The notes under the pieces were generated by a model. It was not told the origin of the DNA and made no database searches. It saw only the letters and a program-made list of their open reading frames with translations. Shown here piece by piece: positions 44,700-56,234 of a stretch of 64,000 nucleotides of DNA (position 1 is its first letter; each line of letters opens with the position of its first letter). This DNA comes from Monodelphis domestica (Eukaryota > Chordata > Mammalia > Didelphimorphia > Didelphidae): assembly GCF_027887165.1 (NCBI RefSeq), contig NC_077227.1, positions 347,415,707 to 347,479,706 of the forward strand. The letters are read 5' to 3'. Position numbers and translations under genes: made by a program.

Positions 44700-45155
44700 G
44701 AAGGCAAGTGACTACTCACTAAATCCTGGGTTCAAATATGGCCTCTGACATTTCCTAGCTGTGTGACCCTGGGAAAGTCATTTAACCAAAATAATCTAGA
44801 CCAGGTTATAGAAAACCTATAGTGTGTGTACCAAAAAGGGCACACAGAGCCTTCTCTGTGAACCTGCCTGTAGTCACTCACAAGCATTTGTTACTAGAAA
44901 GCCAGAGAGACTTGGGGCAGAGCTGTTTCCTCTCCATTAGCCTGAGGACATCACCTGCCTCTCTGCCCAGCAGCCCGATGGGACCAGGGGACAAGGTAGG
45001 GTGGGTGGGGCATGGCACCAAGTCTGTGGGATGGAGGCACAGCATTCCATCTCTAAAAGGTTTGCCATCACTGACCTAGTCTTTACCTCTCTTTTCTGCC
45101 TTGGAACTAATACTTAGTATCAATTCTAAGATAAAAGGTAAGGTTTAAAAAACAA
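44700..45155 (+). mobile_element. SINE type A, sense, split by a hAT element
   Basis: The head and core (CCTGGGTTCAAATATGGCCT, GTGACCCTGGGAAAGTCATT) and the tail (CTTTTCTGCCTTGGAACTAA) are separated by 272 bp of hAT sequence. Confidence 0.92.
44802..45073. mobile_element. Non-autonomous hAT-type element nested in SINE
   Basis: Starts CAGGTTATAGAAAACCTATA and ends AGGTTTGCCATCACTG, imperfect inverted ends of a CAGTGATGGCAAACCT type. It is flanked by ATCTAGAC (44794-44801) and ACCTAGTC (45074-45081), a decayed 8-bp duplication. No transposase is encoded; an open frame across it is not a gene. Confidence 0.85.
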
Positions 45156-45169
45156 AACAAAACAAAAAT

Positions 45170-45310
45170 GAAACTGGATTAAAACCTGAATTTAAAAATA
45201 ACTACATAGTTATTAAATTAAATAATATATTTTATTATATATTACACAATATATAATTATTATAAAATAGATTAAAATAAATAAGTTAAAAAACAACTAA
45301 ATATATTAAA
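45170..45310. repeat. AT-rich low-complexity tract
   Basis: Almost entirely A and T, with no coding or repeat-family signature. Confidence 0.85.
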
Positions 45311-45420
45311 AAAAACTAACTAGCTAATGAACCAGTCTGAATCAGAACTGAGTCTATATATTTTCTTATGTTATAGTTGTATTTTCTGTTCATGCTCAGC
45401 CCAGGATTAAAAAATAAATC

Positions 45421-45850
45421 TTTAGAGGCAGTTTGATATCATACAAAGACCTGAACTGAGTTCCCTATTGGGGGACAGCTATGTGGTACAGTGGATAGAG
45501 TGCCAGTCCTGAAGTCAGGAGGACTCATCGTTTTGGTTCAAACTTGGCCTCAGATACTTACTAGCTGTATGAACCTCAGCAAGTCACTTTAATCTATTTA
45601 CCTCAGTTTCCTCATCTATAAAGTGAGCTGGAGAAAGATATGATAAACCACTATAGTATGTCTGCCAAGAAAATCCTGAATGGGATTATGAAGAGTAGGA
45701 CATCACTGAACAACAAAATTGTGCTACCTGTTAGCTGTGTGACCTTAAGCAAGTCACCACCCCTTCTGGGCCTTAATTTCCTCATCTGTAAAAGGAAAGT
45801 GAATGGATTTGCTCAAAAGTTCTACCAACCCTGCAAGGCTATATAGTGCT
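45421..45850 (+). mobile_element. MIR element split by a SINE
   Basis: GAGGCAGTTTGATATCATAC on the left and TTAGCTGTGTGACCTTAAGC with TTTCCTCATCTGTAAAAGGA on the right are two halves of one MIR. Confidence 0.78.
45468..45716 (+). mobile_element. SINE type B, sense, nested in MIR
   Basis: Head GGACAGCTATGTGGTACAGT, type B tail GCCAAGAAAATCCTGAATGG, ending GAACAACAAA. Confidence 0.93.
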
Positions 45851-46289
45851 TTTATTCATGTAGTTGACTTGGATGTGAAGGAACTCAGGGAGGACCAATT
45901 CATAGTTTCATGAGAATGGAGAGGACCATTACAAAGAGGCCCATTTTAGTAACTAAGGGAATGGGAATCACTGAAAACTTTGGTTACATACAATTTGATA
46001 TTAACTGCAAAGACAAATGGCTTCTACAGAAATCAAATGGGAAAAAAGTGTCCATCATTTGTAAAGACTTGAAAATGTGGCATTTTCTTTGATAGGCCTG
46101 CAGATGAATCACAAAATTTGCAAAGACACTTTTGGACCTGCAGAATTGGCAGTGTGTTCTTCAAATGTTCTAAAAACCTAACCAATGTTATAACATGTTA
46201 AGATTTTCAAATGACACTATAAGTAGGAATTCATTCTGCAGAAAATGCTATAGCCAATTGAATGTTTTGAAACCTAATTATGTGGAGGT

Positions 46290-46485
46290 ATCACAGGATC
46301 ATAGATTTTGAGTTGGAAGGACCTCAATGGCCATGTAATCTAATCTCATTATAAAAATTAGGAAACTGAGGCCAAGAAAGTTTATACGACTTGCCCAAGA
46401 TCACACAGAGAGTATCAGAGGGAGGACTTAAACCCAGGTACTCTGACTCTAGAACCAGTTTTATTTTTACTGTACCCTTTGTTAC
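46290..46485 (-). mobile_element. MIR-like SINE
   Basis: GGATCATAGATTTTGAGTTG, AGGAAACTGAGGCCAAGAAA and TTGCCCAAGATCACACAGAG. Confidence 0.82.
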
Positions 46486-46774
46486 TGCTTTAAAAAAAAG
46501 GGTCCTTATTGGATTTATTTCCAGGTTTTTGGTGTGTCTGCTAATGATGCTGTTTGTGGGGCTGTGATGGTGGAACAACACAAACTTGAATCAAAATTAT
46601 GAGTAAACCAAAGGATGGAAAGACACGTGGCAGTCTAAGTAGGAAACATTTGCCAGTGATGCACCCAAAGAGTGGGGGAAAGGCTATCTGCATGAAGGAT
46701 TTGTGATTTTACAAGGAAAGAATTTCTGGCACAGCAATTCCCTCCACTGACTTAGATGGCGACTAATTTGTGGT

Positions 46775-46912
46775 TTAGTAGGTAAATCTTAAGGAGCCAC
46801 TTGACACACAGAGAAGCTGAGGGACTTAGAGTCACAAAGCTATCAGGATCAGAGGAAGGATTTTAAACTAGGTCTTTCTGATGATGAGCCCAATTTCCTA
46901 TCCACTACACTT
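46775..46912 (-). mobile_element. MIR-like SINE fragment
   Basis: GAGAAGCTGAGGGACTTAGA and a head ending TCCTATCCACTACACT remain. Confidence 0.6.
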
Positions 46913-47168
46913 GACTATTGTTGCTAAATTATTTCTGTTGTGTCTGAATCTTTGTGGCCCTATTTTGATATCTATTTTTTGGCAGAAATACTAGAATGAT
47001 TTGCTACTTCCTTCTCTAGCTCATTTTATAGATGAGGAACCTGAGGCAAAGAGGATCATATAACTTGCTCATGGTCACACAGAAAGTATCAGAGATTGGA
47101 TTTGAATTCTGGTCTCCTTGACTCTTGGCTCTGCACTCTATCCCCTGTGCTACCTAGCAGCTGCCCCT
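46913..47168 (-). mobile_element. SINE type B, antisense
   Basis: Tail TGTGTCTGAATCTTTGTGGC, middle TTGCTACTTCCTTCTCTAGC and head ending GTGCTACCTAGCAGCTGCCC. Confidence 0.92.
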
Positions 47169-47169
47169 C

Positions 47170-47800
47170 CAATAGCCTACTGTGCCTTTAAAAGGACATA
47201 AAGGACAAAGGCTATTTCCCCCAGAAATGTATGGTCAGAAAAGGAGGTGAGCTGGTCATACATGTAAAGCAAAGGATAACAGATGGAAAGCCCAAGTGCT
47301 GAAGTGGATCCATGAAATATTAAAAGACCTAATGGAAGGCCTCCAAGGGGTAGGGCTGAAACTCCATGGAGAATTTATAAAAGGGCAAAGCAAAATATTA
47401 CACTTGATGAGGATGGACTGTGAGCTAAATTGATGATGGGAATACTCCCATCAATGAGCTCATGGATCCATTGACATCTTAGTTCTTGTTAGGATGATGG
47501 AGAGTGTAAATGTTGGTTGTGCACAAAGCAATCTAACCTGGGCAAGAACAGGCTTAGGTCAGCTGACACACTTTATGACTTAGGGAAAAACTAGAAAGAC
47601 CATTTCTCCTTCCACCCTCCCTCCCCTTTCCTTAACAAGGAACATGGCAATGGTCCAGGGATGAATGGTTATCTGGGGCTTCCTTGTGAAAGGAGGACAA
47701 AGAAGCAATAGAGGAAAGAAGGGTGATGACAGAAGACTCATGGCTGGTGCTAAGAGATGAAGCTAAAATGAGTTTTAGAGGCCCCTGGGACGTAGACTTA
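47170..47800. other. Intronic unique sequence
   Basis: No repeat or coding feature was recognised up to the following microsatellite. Confidence 0.4.
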
Positions 47801-47801
47801 C

Positions 47802-47886
47802 ATGTCTGTCTGTCTGTCTGTCTGTCCGTCCATCCATCCATCCATCCATCCATCCATCCATCCATCTATCCATCTATCCATCTATC
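47802..47886. repeat. Compound (GTCT)n-(CATC)n microsatellite
   Basis: A TCTG-type tetranucleotide run changes to a CATC run with a few CTAT variants. Artefactual Ser/Pro/His frames cross it. Confidence 0.98.
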
Positions 47887-48129
47887 CTGTAATAACCTTA
47901 AAGCTCAATGTCCACTTGTAATAAGGGGAAGTGGTGGTTCTAGTAGTTTCCCTGTATTGTGCTTGGGTGAGGCTGTGGGAAAGGGTTTTTTTCCCCCTCT
48001 AAGATGGATGGGGGGATGGTCTTGATGTGGCCATGCTTACTATTCATATGCTGCTGGACAGAGCTAGAAGAAATAAAACAACTGTGCCTACTAGATCTAC
48101 TACATATTTATATTACCTAATCTCAATTA

Positions 48130-48358
48130 GGAGGCAGGTGGGTGGTGTAGTAGACTTAGAATCAGGAAGATTCATCTTCATGAGTTCAAATTTGGCTTCA
48201 GATATTTTCTAGCTGTGTGACCTTGAGTCACTTAACCTTGTTGGGCTCAGTTCCTCATCCATAAAATGAAATGGAGAAAGAAATGGCAAACCACTCAGTA
48301 TCTCTGCCAAGAAAACTCCAAACAAGGGAGAGTTGGACTTGCCTGAACAACAACAAAA
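48130..48358 (+). mobile_element. SINE type B, sense
   Basis: Core TAGCTGTGTGACCTTGAGTC, tail AAATGGCAAACCACTCAGTA and a final GAACAACAACAAAA. Confidence 0.93.
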
Positions 48359-48439
48359 TCTCAAATGGGCTCCCAATGCAATAAGGCAATCATTTTACTA
48401 CTTAATTATTTCACAATCTCACTAGCTATTTCAAACCTT

Positions 48440-50240
48440 CTTGCTCTACCTTCAGTCTTTTAATTTATTCCTTCTACCACCCTCTCACTTGAAGAACTTG
48501 TCTTATATTTCACTGGAAACCTGCCCCCCCCCAACCAGGCCATCTGATAAGAGTTCCCTCTTCTCTTCATCTCACATCCTTTAGATATCTTCCTCAGTAA
48601 GGTGGACTTTTTCCCTTTGCAAGGTCAGACCTAGATCCCATTCCTTCCCAGTTTCTTTAGAAGACTATTTCTAGTATTACCCTAACTCATTCTTTTCCTA
48701 TCTACTGATTCCTTCCCTGCTGCCTACAGATTCACTTATTTTCTCCCTAGCTTTAGAAAAACCCTTACTTGATTTTATCATCCACACAATCCTGTCCCTC
48801 TTTTTGTGGCTAAATGCAATCTAGCTTTGAACCTCATCGTTCAATTGAAACTGTTTTCTTTAAAGTTAACCATGATCTCTTAATTGTCAAATCTAATTGA
48901 TACTTTTTACATCATTTGATACTGCTGATTGCTTTCTCCTCATGGGTACTTTTCCATTTCTGAGTGTTCTTTTGGTTCTCTTCCTATTTAGGTAACCATT
49001 CCCATCCTTTTTGCTAGTTTTCCAACCTGCTAACTAGGAATATTCTGGGTCTTTGGTTGCGTCCTCTTCTCTCCTCCCTTTGTACTATTTCATTTGATGA
49101 TCATATTAACTCTCCCAGATTCAACTCTATAGATTCAACAATAAACTCTATGTGAATGATTTCCAGATTTTAATATTGCACTTGTCTTGCTCTTGAGATA
49201 GAGTACTGAAATACCAGCTATCTTTTAGATATCCTGTAGGCATCTCAGACCCAAGTTCAAAACATAACTCATCATCCCCCCCTCTTCCACCCATACCCTT
49301 CCATCTCTTGGACTTTTTTTTTTAATAACTGATAATGGCTCCAAAGGCTTCATTCTCAACTTCTCCTTGTCACACATCTTTACAATCCAATCTATTGTCA
49401 GATTTTGTCATTTCTTCTTTCATATCTCTTTCACATATGTCTCCTGCTCTCCACTCATACAGCCACCATTCTAATTAAGGCCCTCATTGTCTCTCAACTG
49501 AACCACTGTAATTGTTTTCTGGTTGGTCTCTGTGCCTCAATTCTTTCCCACACTCTATTCTGTTCTATTCTCTATTCTTCTACCAGGGTGATTTTCCTTA
49601 AGTTTGACCATGCTACCCCATTTAAGCAACTCCAGCTGCCCCTTATTACCTCCAGGATCTAAATAAGGGCTTTCACTTGACATTTAAAGCTCTTCATAAC
49701 CTGGCTCCTTTCTATCACTCCCATCTTGTTACTCTTTACTCTCCATAGTAGTCTGTTCTTCATTCTCAATCTTCTTCCTTTGTCCTGACTGTCCCCCATA
49801 CTTGGAGGAACATCTTTTCAGTCATTTCAATCGTGTCCAACTCTGTGACCCAATTTGGGGTTTTCTTGGAGTAGCTTGCCATTTTCTTTTTCAGCTCATA
49901 TTATCGATGAGGAAACTGAGGCAACAAGGTTAAGCGTCTTGCCCTCATAAAGATGAGTCTTCCTGATTTCAAGTCACTGCTCTATCCATTGTACTATCCA
50001 ACTATCCTAAACTTGGAATGCTCTCTTTCCCTCTGCTTCTTGGCTTCCTCCAAGACGTAGTTCAAATCCCACCTTCAGCAAAAAGTCTCTTGTTTTTTTC
50101 CCTCAACAGCCAATGCCTTTCTCTCTGACATTACTTTCCCCTTAGAATTAATATATCTTGAATATAACAAGTTATTTACATGCTATTTCCTCCATTAATA
50201 TGCTTCTGGAGAGCAAGGACTATTTTCTTCTTCCTTGTTA
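48440..50240 (-). mobile_element. Long L2 LINE fragment, antisense
   Basis: About 1.8 kb of antisense L2. Segments include CATCTCAGACCCAAGTTCAA, AGCCACCATTCTAATTAAGG, GGGTGATTTTCCTTAAGTTT and CTTGGAATGCTCTCTTTCCC, which encode the reverse-transcriptase C-terminal region and 3' end in this family. Every frame is broken. A type B SINE interrupts it at about 49,808. Confidence 0.85.
49808..50010 (-). mobile_element. SINE type B, antisense, nested in L2
   Basis: CAATCGTGTCCAACTCTGTG and CAATTTGGGGTTTTCTTGGA are the antisense tail. ACTTGGA occurs on both sides, a likely short target duplication. Part of the core is missing. Confidence 0.9.
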
Positions 50241-50244
50241 ACTG

Positions 50245-51095
50245 ACCGATTAAAGTGGCTCAGGGATGTTTCTATCACCTTATAATGACATCTGTGTGGA
50301 TATCCCAAGAATGGAGCTAGATTGGAGAAAAGGCAGGGATGGTGTCATTTTATAGATAACGGAACTCAGAAGCTAAGTGACCTGCCCAAAATCTCATAGC
50401 AACTTGTGTGACTGAGGAAGGAAAAGAAATCAGTTTTCTGATTCTTAGGCTAGCACTTTCCCCATAAATACCTCTTTATTTAAATATGTTGTTCAAGAAT
50501 CAAACCTGGACTTCCTCTATCTAATTACAGAAAAAAGTCTTTCATTGAACTAGTGGTGAAGAATGCTATAAACCAGATTGTGGAGGGGGTGGGGTGATGG
50601 AGGTGATGCTTCGAATATATACCTGGTCTGCAAGTACTTTACAACATTCATTCAAATATGATCATTATAAATCATTTTTGTTTCACTCAAATAGTTCCCC
50701 TAAGAACTTCCATACTATGGATCCTCTACTAGGCAACACTTCATTAAACGAATTCAAACTACTTTATATGTTTGAAAATGACATTGTATTATTTTGGGGG
50801 TGGAATAGCCTATAATCAGGTTTTGCAATCATTCAAAGGGAGCTTGTCCCAGGCCCTTTCTGGTGGGTCTGAACAATTTTTGAGATTTGTTGTTGTTGCT
50901 GTTTTTGATTTTTGTTGTATTATCAGAATAAAAGGGAGCTTTGGGACCCAGATGGTAGGAAGTAGACAGGGCATAAAATATGTGTTCTATGCTATTTCCA
51001 CCTCCTCACTTCCACAACTTGAGCTCATGCAATGAGTCACTCAGTTGGGGATTATCTGGCAAAATTGTCTCAAAGCGCTATGATAATGGATTTTA
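50245..51095. other. Mostly unique intronic sequence
   Basis: A degraded MIR-like piece may lie near 50,340-50,460. No exon was recognised. Confidence 0.4.
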
Positions 51096-51097
51096 TT

Positions 51098-51188
51098 ACA
51101 AATCAAAACTGGCATTGCTTCCCAGGATCCTTTGCTTGGCAAGAAAGATTCTGCTGGCCTTCAGGTTTTCCATCCAATTCACAGTAAA
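51098..51188 (+). repeat. Local direct duplication A, copy 1
   Basis: A 91-bp segment is about 88% identical, without gaps, to 51,645-51,735; both contain ACTGGCATTGCTT and TTCAGGTTTTCCA. Confidence 0.9.
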
Positions 51189-51329
51189 TGAAGACACAAG
51201 GGGAAGAAAAGACAAAGGGGAAGGTTGTTTTAGGTGAGATCAAGATCAGCATTTCCTCTTGGTGACTGAACAACCTCACAGTATGCATCATAGCATCTGT
51301 GCCATTCATGTGTGTGTGTGTGTACTGGG

Positions 51330-51555
51330 CTTGGAGGCAGGAAGATGAGTTTAAATCCAGTTTAGTAACATGTGGCTTTGGGCACATCAATTAACTTTTG
51401 CTTGCCTCAGTTTTCTCATCTATAAAGTGGGGATAATAATAGCACCTATCTCCCAGGGTTGTTGTGGGGATCAAGTAAGTTAATAATTTAACTTAGCATA
51501 ATGCCCGGCACATAGTAAATGTTATACAAATATTGGCTGTTATTGTTATTTATAG
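51330..51555 (+). mobile_element. MIR element, nearly full length
   Basis: CTGGGCTTGGAGGCAGGAAG, GTTTTCTCATCTATAAAGTG and GCCCGGCACATAGTAAATGT follow the MIR consensus from head to 3' end. Confidence 0.88.
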
Positions 51556-51640
51556 ATGTGCATATACACACACATTTATTTATACATGCATGCACAATAT
51601 ACATATACACATATATGTGTATATATAAATAACTATATAT
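51556..51640. repeat. CA/TA-rich low-complexity tract
   Basis: Interrupted alternating purine-pyrimidine sequence. Confidence 0.9.
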
Positions 51641-51644
51641 TAAC

Positions 51645-51735
51645 ACAAATCAGAACTGGCATTGCTTTCAAGGATACTTTGTGTGGCAAGAAAGGCTCTG
51701 CTGGCTTTCAGGTTTTCCAGCCAATTCACAATAAA
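51645..51735 (+). repeat. Local direct duplication A, copy 2
   Basis: Partner of 51,098-51,188, in the same orientation 547 bp away. Confidence 0.9.
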
Positions 51736-51765
51736 CATATGTATCTGTGTGTATTTGTTCACCTG

Positions 51766-51932
51766 CACATATGTTATATATGTACACACATACATGCACA
51801 CATTTACACACACATACCTAATTTTAATGTATATGTTTGCATGTGTGTATATGTGTATACACACACACAAATATATTTATATGATATTCTGGCTGATTCT
51901 ATTTAATGCTATCCAAGGAGCATTAATGAAGC
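51766..51932 (+). repeat. Local direct duplication B, copy 1
   Basis: CACATATGTTATATA at the start and CTATCCAAGGAGCATTAAT at the end recur at 53,825-53,976; the middle is a CA/TA microsatellite of different length. Confidence 0.88.
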
Positions 51933-52809
51933 ACTTTCTGTATTCCAGGGACTTTGGTAGGTACTGGGTACACGTTGACAAAACAAAAGAGTCACTATCT
52001 ACAAAGACCTTATATTTTACTGAATGAAAGACTATATGGCTTAGAGGTTCATTCTGTATCGATAATTCTGTGAATCCCTAGCCGACTAATTTCTTGGGGA
52101 TAAGGAATTTATTATTTGCCTCTGTCTCTCCAATAGCACTTAATACAGTGCCTTGTATAGTATTTGTAATATTCTGTCTGAGTGAGGAAGCCCAGTGTCA
52201 GAGGATCTCATGATCCCCTCAATATGCCTCCCCCTCTCCAACCCACTGATCAAGCATCTTTTCTACCACATTGCACTGCCTCCAAATGAATAATGAAAAT
52301 ATAGTTATCAAGGTGCCAGGAAATAGCTACACCTATAGATTGAAAGGTGAAGAGTTGGGAAGTAACCAATTAATAATTTTCTAAGGACTAAAAATCACAT
52401 GAGGTTGAAATAGAACAATGTGAGTGGAAATGAAATAAATAGATGAGAAAATTAGACTAGGCTAAAGGGTCCTAGATGAGTGTTTGATATGCCTCACTAA
52501 GCTCCTGAGAACGTCCTTCATGTCACTGGAACAATGGAACCTTTCTTTGGACCCCAGGCTATGGTTCATCTTCCTAGAGAAGTAGCTGATACTGAAGGAA
52601 AAGGGCACCGTATCAGGCTTTGCAACAGAAACCCCTCTACTCAGCCCTCCAATGGCAGCTTTATGTACAGGGTATGTATTCGAGGGTGACATGTCTCTTT
52701 GCCTCTGCTTGGGCCATCTACTCATGCCTGCCATTTCTTTATTATATTTATTTTGGAAACACGTATGCACGCACACACACACGCCCTGGTCTAAAACTAT
52801 ATCTGGTGG

Positions 52810-53058
52810 AAACACAGAAGAAAAGCGACTGCTTGATCACATGGGTCGAAGGGGATATGCACGGTTGGGGATGTAGACTCTAAATGATCATCCTAGTGCA
52901 AACATCAACAACATGGAACTAGGTTTTGATCAAGCACACATGTAAAGCCCAGTGTAATTGCACATTGACTACGGGAGGGGATGGGGGAGGGGATGGAAAG
53001 AATATGATTCTTGTAACCAAGGAAAACTATTCTAAATTTATTAATTAAATAAAAAAAT
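52810..53058 (+). mobile_element. 5'-truncated L1 3' UTR, sense
   Basis: Flanked by a 17-bp target duplication with one mismatch, AAAACTATATCTGGTGG at 52793-52809 and AAAACTATAGCTGGTGG at 53059-53075. Content: AAACACAGAAGAAAAGCGAC, GGGTCGAAGGGGATATGCAC, and a short AATAAA-containing end. Confidence 0.95.
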
Positions 53059-53574
53059 AAAACTATAGCTGGTGGCTTCAAATTCTTGTAGATTAAATGG
53101 AGCAGCGAAGCTACCCTTGAGAAAGTCTGGGAAGGTGCTGTGATGGAGGATACAAGGAGAGAATATTATAGGTAAATGGGTTGTCTCTGTACTACTCCAT
53201 CCAGACTTTTGGGCTGCATGGGTTATGGAGTTGTCTTTAACGTGGTATTTCATAATCCCAATAGAAAGATCTACAACACTGTGGACCATTTTGAATAAAC
53301 TAGCTATATATTTATTCACGCAGTAAGTACTTGTTGAGTAGACACGAATGCAATAGCCATTATTTTGGATAGAGAAGACAAGTAAGGCAGGGTACTGCCA
53401 ACTAGAGCTTAGAACTTCATCTATAAGATCAGCTATGCATAATAAATTCATTTGTTTTTACTAAATCCATGATTTCATTGGTTTAGGGGATTCTTATAAG
53501 GGGCTACTCCTCTTGCCAATGACTGAATCCTTCCCTGCAACTTAAGAGTTTAGGTAAATCATTTAAGCATGGTA

Positions 53575-53700
53575 ATATTGGATGATATATAGAAGACTGC
53601 CTTTGGAGTCAGGGAGATCTGGGTTCAAGAGCCACAAATACTGGCTGTGTCACACAAGCAAGTAAGAAATTTAACCTCTTGGCGTCTCTGTCTCACTTAA
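53575..53700 (+). mobile_element. MIR-like SINE fragment
   Basis: CCTTTGGAGTCAGGGAGATC and GGCTGTGTCACACAAGCAAG in MIR order. Confidence 0.7.
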
Positions 53701-53824
53701 GGCAACAATGTTGTATATGCAATTTTCCCCCCAGCATCAAAATCCTGCATGAACTATTATTTCTGGATTGGTCCTCTGGGACCAGTTCATTGTTATTATT
53801 ATATAAAAATATCTACATCTACCA

Positions 53825-53976
53825 ACATATGTTATATACACACACACATACACATTTACACACATATACCTTGTTTTAGTATGTTATGTGTGTGTTTGCA
53901 TATATATAATATACACATATATATTTATATAATATTCTGGCTGAATCTATTTAATGCCATCCAAGGAGCATTAATT
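53825..53976 (+). repeat. Local direct duplication B, copy 2
   Basis: Partner of 51,766-51,932, same orientation, 2.06 kb away; ends ATCCAAGGAGCATTAAT. Confidence 0.88.
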
Positions 53977-54414
53977 AACCTATATGAGATGGATTACCAG
54001 CTCAGCAGGGTGGAGTGAGGTGTGGACGGAGGTGGGGAGAGCAGAAGGAAGAAATTTGAGACTCAAAATTCTTTGAAAAATGTTGGAAACTTTTTTTAAC
54101 ATGTAATTGGGAAAACAATTAAAAAAATATCTAAATCAGCAATTCGTCAGATCAGTTCAAAGATCTATATACACAGACCAACAACTAGAATGTCTTAAGG
54201 GCACAGGTTATTCTGGCTATGAGAGATATAAGGCTACAAGACAGGATAGTCCCTGTCCACAGTGAGATTATAGTCTAGAATATAGGGATGAGACACTACC
54301 ATAGATAGCTATGACTTACAGTTTCACAGAATTGCATTAAAAAAATTGGAAATGAGGTACACTGTGAAGATAGTGGGGAAAAGTTTGTTGAGGCTAATCC
54401 ATTTTAAGAACACA

Positions 54415-54600
54415 GACCCAGGACTGGAAGGAGCTTTACAAGCCAGATAGTTCAACTTTTCATTTTTATAAATGAAGAAACCAAGGCACAGGGAGGTTAA
54501 ATGATTTGCCCAAGGTCACACAAGCATTAAGTAGTAGAAATAGGATTTGAACTCCAGTCTCCCAGCCTCAGAGTCAGTGCCCCTTCCATTATACCATTCT
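54415..54600 (-). mobile_element. MIR-like SINE
   Basis: AAATGAAGAAACCAAGGCAC and TTGCCCAAGGTCACACAAGC in antisense order. Confidence 0.8.
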
Positions 54601-55340
54601 TTATCCAGGTTAAATGACCCAAGCATAAAACTTTGAATGGAACTCTTGATTCTGCAGAGCTTTTCTTATCTTGGTAAGCTCCTCCAAAGTTAGGGAGCTA
54701 TAGGAACAGGGGGAAAAAATAAAACAAATCATTGGCTTCAACTGGGAGAAAAATCTGGGAATAGTGGCTCATGTGGCATTTTGTTGCTGATGAAGCACCC
54801 CCCCCCCCATGTCAAATCTGCTGTTACATTTTTAATACTGCAAGCTGGTGTCTTTTCAGCTGGGATGTAATGAGCTCAATTTTCGCTTTTTAGTTTTCAT
54901 TCGGCAGCAGAGTTACTGTAGTTTGCTTCATTTCCTTGCTCTTCAGAGCCAATGTAACCACAGGGGTGTTTCAAGCCCCTCCCTGGAAATACCTAATGAA
55001 AATCCTGCCTGGGCTTTACCAGGAGGCCATGCTGCCCAACGGCTAAGAGTGGGCTTGGGATTGTGATTTAGGGAACCGCTCCCCATCTCCCTAGCTATGT
55101 TTTTCCTCAGTTGTTTGGTAGATGATGCTTTAACACCTAGAGGGCAATGGCGAGAGTGAGGGAGTATGGTGGGTGGGTTCGAGCATGTTGCAACCAGAAC
55201 TGTGCTGGACAAACCAAGTGGGTGATCGCTAAAATTTCAGGGTTAAGCATTTACACCTCAGAAATCAGTAAATATTATAAAATCGTGGCTTGATTTTTGA
55301 GGTGGTTGTTGATTGTCTTGACTTTAAATGAATGATTGTT
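54600..55340. other. Repeat-poor block
   Basis: Apart from a C-run at about 54,797-54,809 no repeat signature was seen. GC content rises at 54,940-55,100. It is a candidate for conserved non-coding sequence, without direct proof. Confidence 0.4.
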
Positions 55341-55344
55341 AAAA

Positions 55345-56000
55345 AGAATATCTTTGGCATATTCTACCTACTCATCTTCACTCTGAGCCAGTCTTTCCCT
55401 CACTGCCAACCATTATTAAATATTTTACCAGCATACTCTCAAGCTGCAACACATAAAAAATTATCAATGGCCAAGAATGGCCATTGGGACAGCTAGGTGG
55501 TGCAGAGGATAGTGTTGGGCCCAGAGTCAAAGACTGGTTGACCCTGGGTTGAAGTGACTTCACTTTGCCCGGTTTGACTCCATTTCCTCATCTGTAAATT
55601 GAGCTGGAGAAGGAAATGGCAAACCACTCCAATATCTTTGCCAAGAAAACCTCAAGGAGGGTCAGGAAGAGTCAGGCAAAGCTGAAATGACTGAATAATA
55701 ACAAAAAACAGCCAAGGATGCCAGAGAAGAACTGTATAATGCATAAAGATGATATCTGCATCATATAGAACGAGTGAGGCATAATCTCAAAAAAGGAATG
55801 GAAATAATTATACAGAAGTTACTGAAGTGGGAGGAAAAACTTTCTTGTCCTCATAGATTCACATAAAATTTCTATCAAACTTATAAAGAAAAAATAGCAC
55901 GAATACTACACAAATTCTCAAAAATGAGGAAAGCAAGCTTTCTATCAGAATCCTTTCCCAAGGCAAATACAGTATGAAAAACTGCAGTTGAGATGGAGGC
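55345..56000 (+). mobile_element. L1 ORF2 fragment, sense, split by a SINE
   Basis: AAATATTTTACCAGCATACT on the left and ATCAAACTTATAAAGAAAAA followed by TACACAAATTCTCAAAAATG on the right resemble L1 reverse-transcriptase sequence. It is heavily mutated. Confidence 0.7.
55490..55706 (+). mobile_element. SINE type B, sense, nested in L1
   Basis: Head GGACAGCTAGGTGGTGCAGA and tail AAATGGCAAACCACTCCAAT. GCCAAGAATGGCC on the left and GCCAAGGATGCC on the right suggest a decayed target duplication. Part of the core is deleted. Confidence 0.9.
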
Positions 56001-56234
56001 TGGTGGTATGCTGAAATAGGGGAACAGGACCCAGGGAACTGCTAGCCTAGGAATAAAGACGGTTGGTTGGTTTGAGCTCTGACTACCATTAACTCATGAG
56101 AGGGCTGAATGGGAGGATCTCTTGTCTGTTGTTCTTGCTGTATGATCCACTGTTCTCCTTAGAAATCTATGAGAGAACATTAGAGTTTATGCTCTCTGGG
56201 AATCTCACTGGGTAAACTTTGAGTCTCAGAAAAT

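Noticed and set aside
47723-48025. 100-codon frame with Ser/Ile/His/Pro repeats
   Set aside because: Produced by the CATC tetranucleotide repeat.
51556-52027. Overlapping 76-121 codon frames with Tyr/Ile/His/Thr repeats
   Set aside because: They are translations of CA/TA microsatellite DNA.
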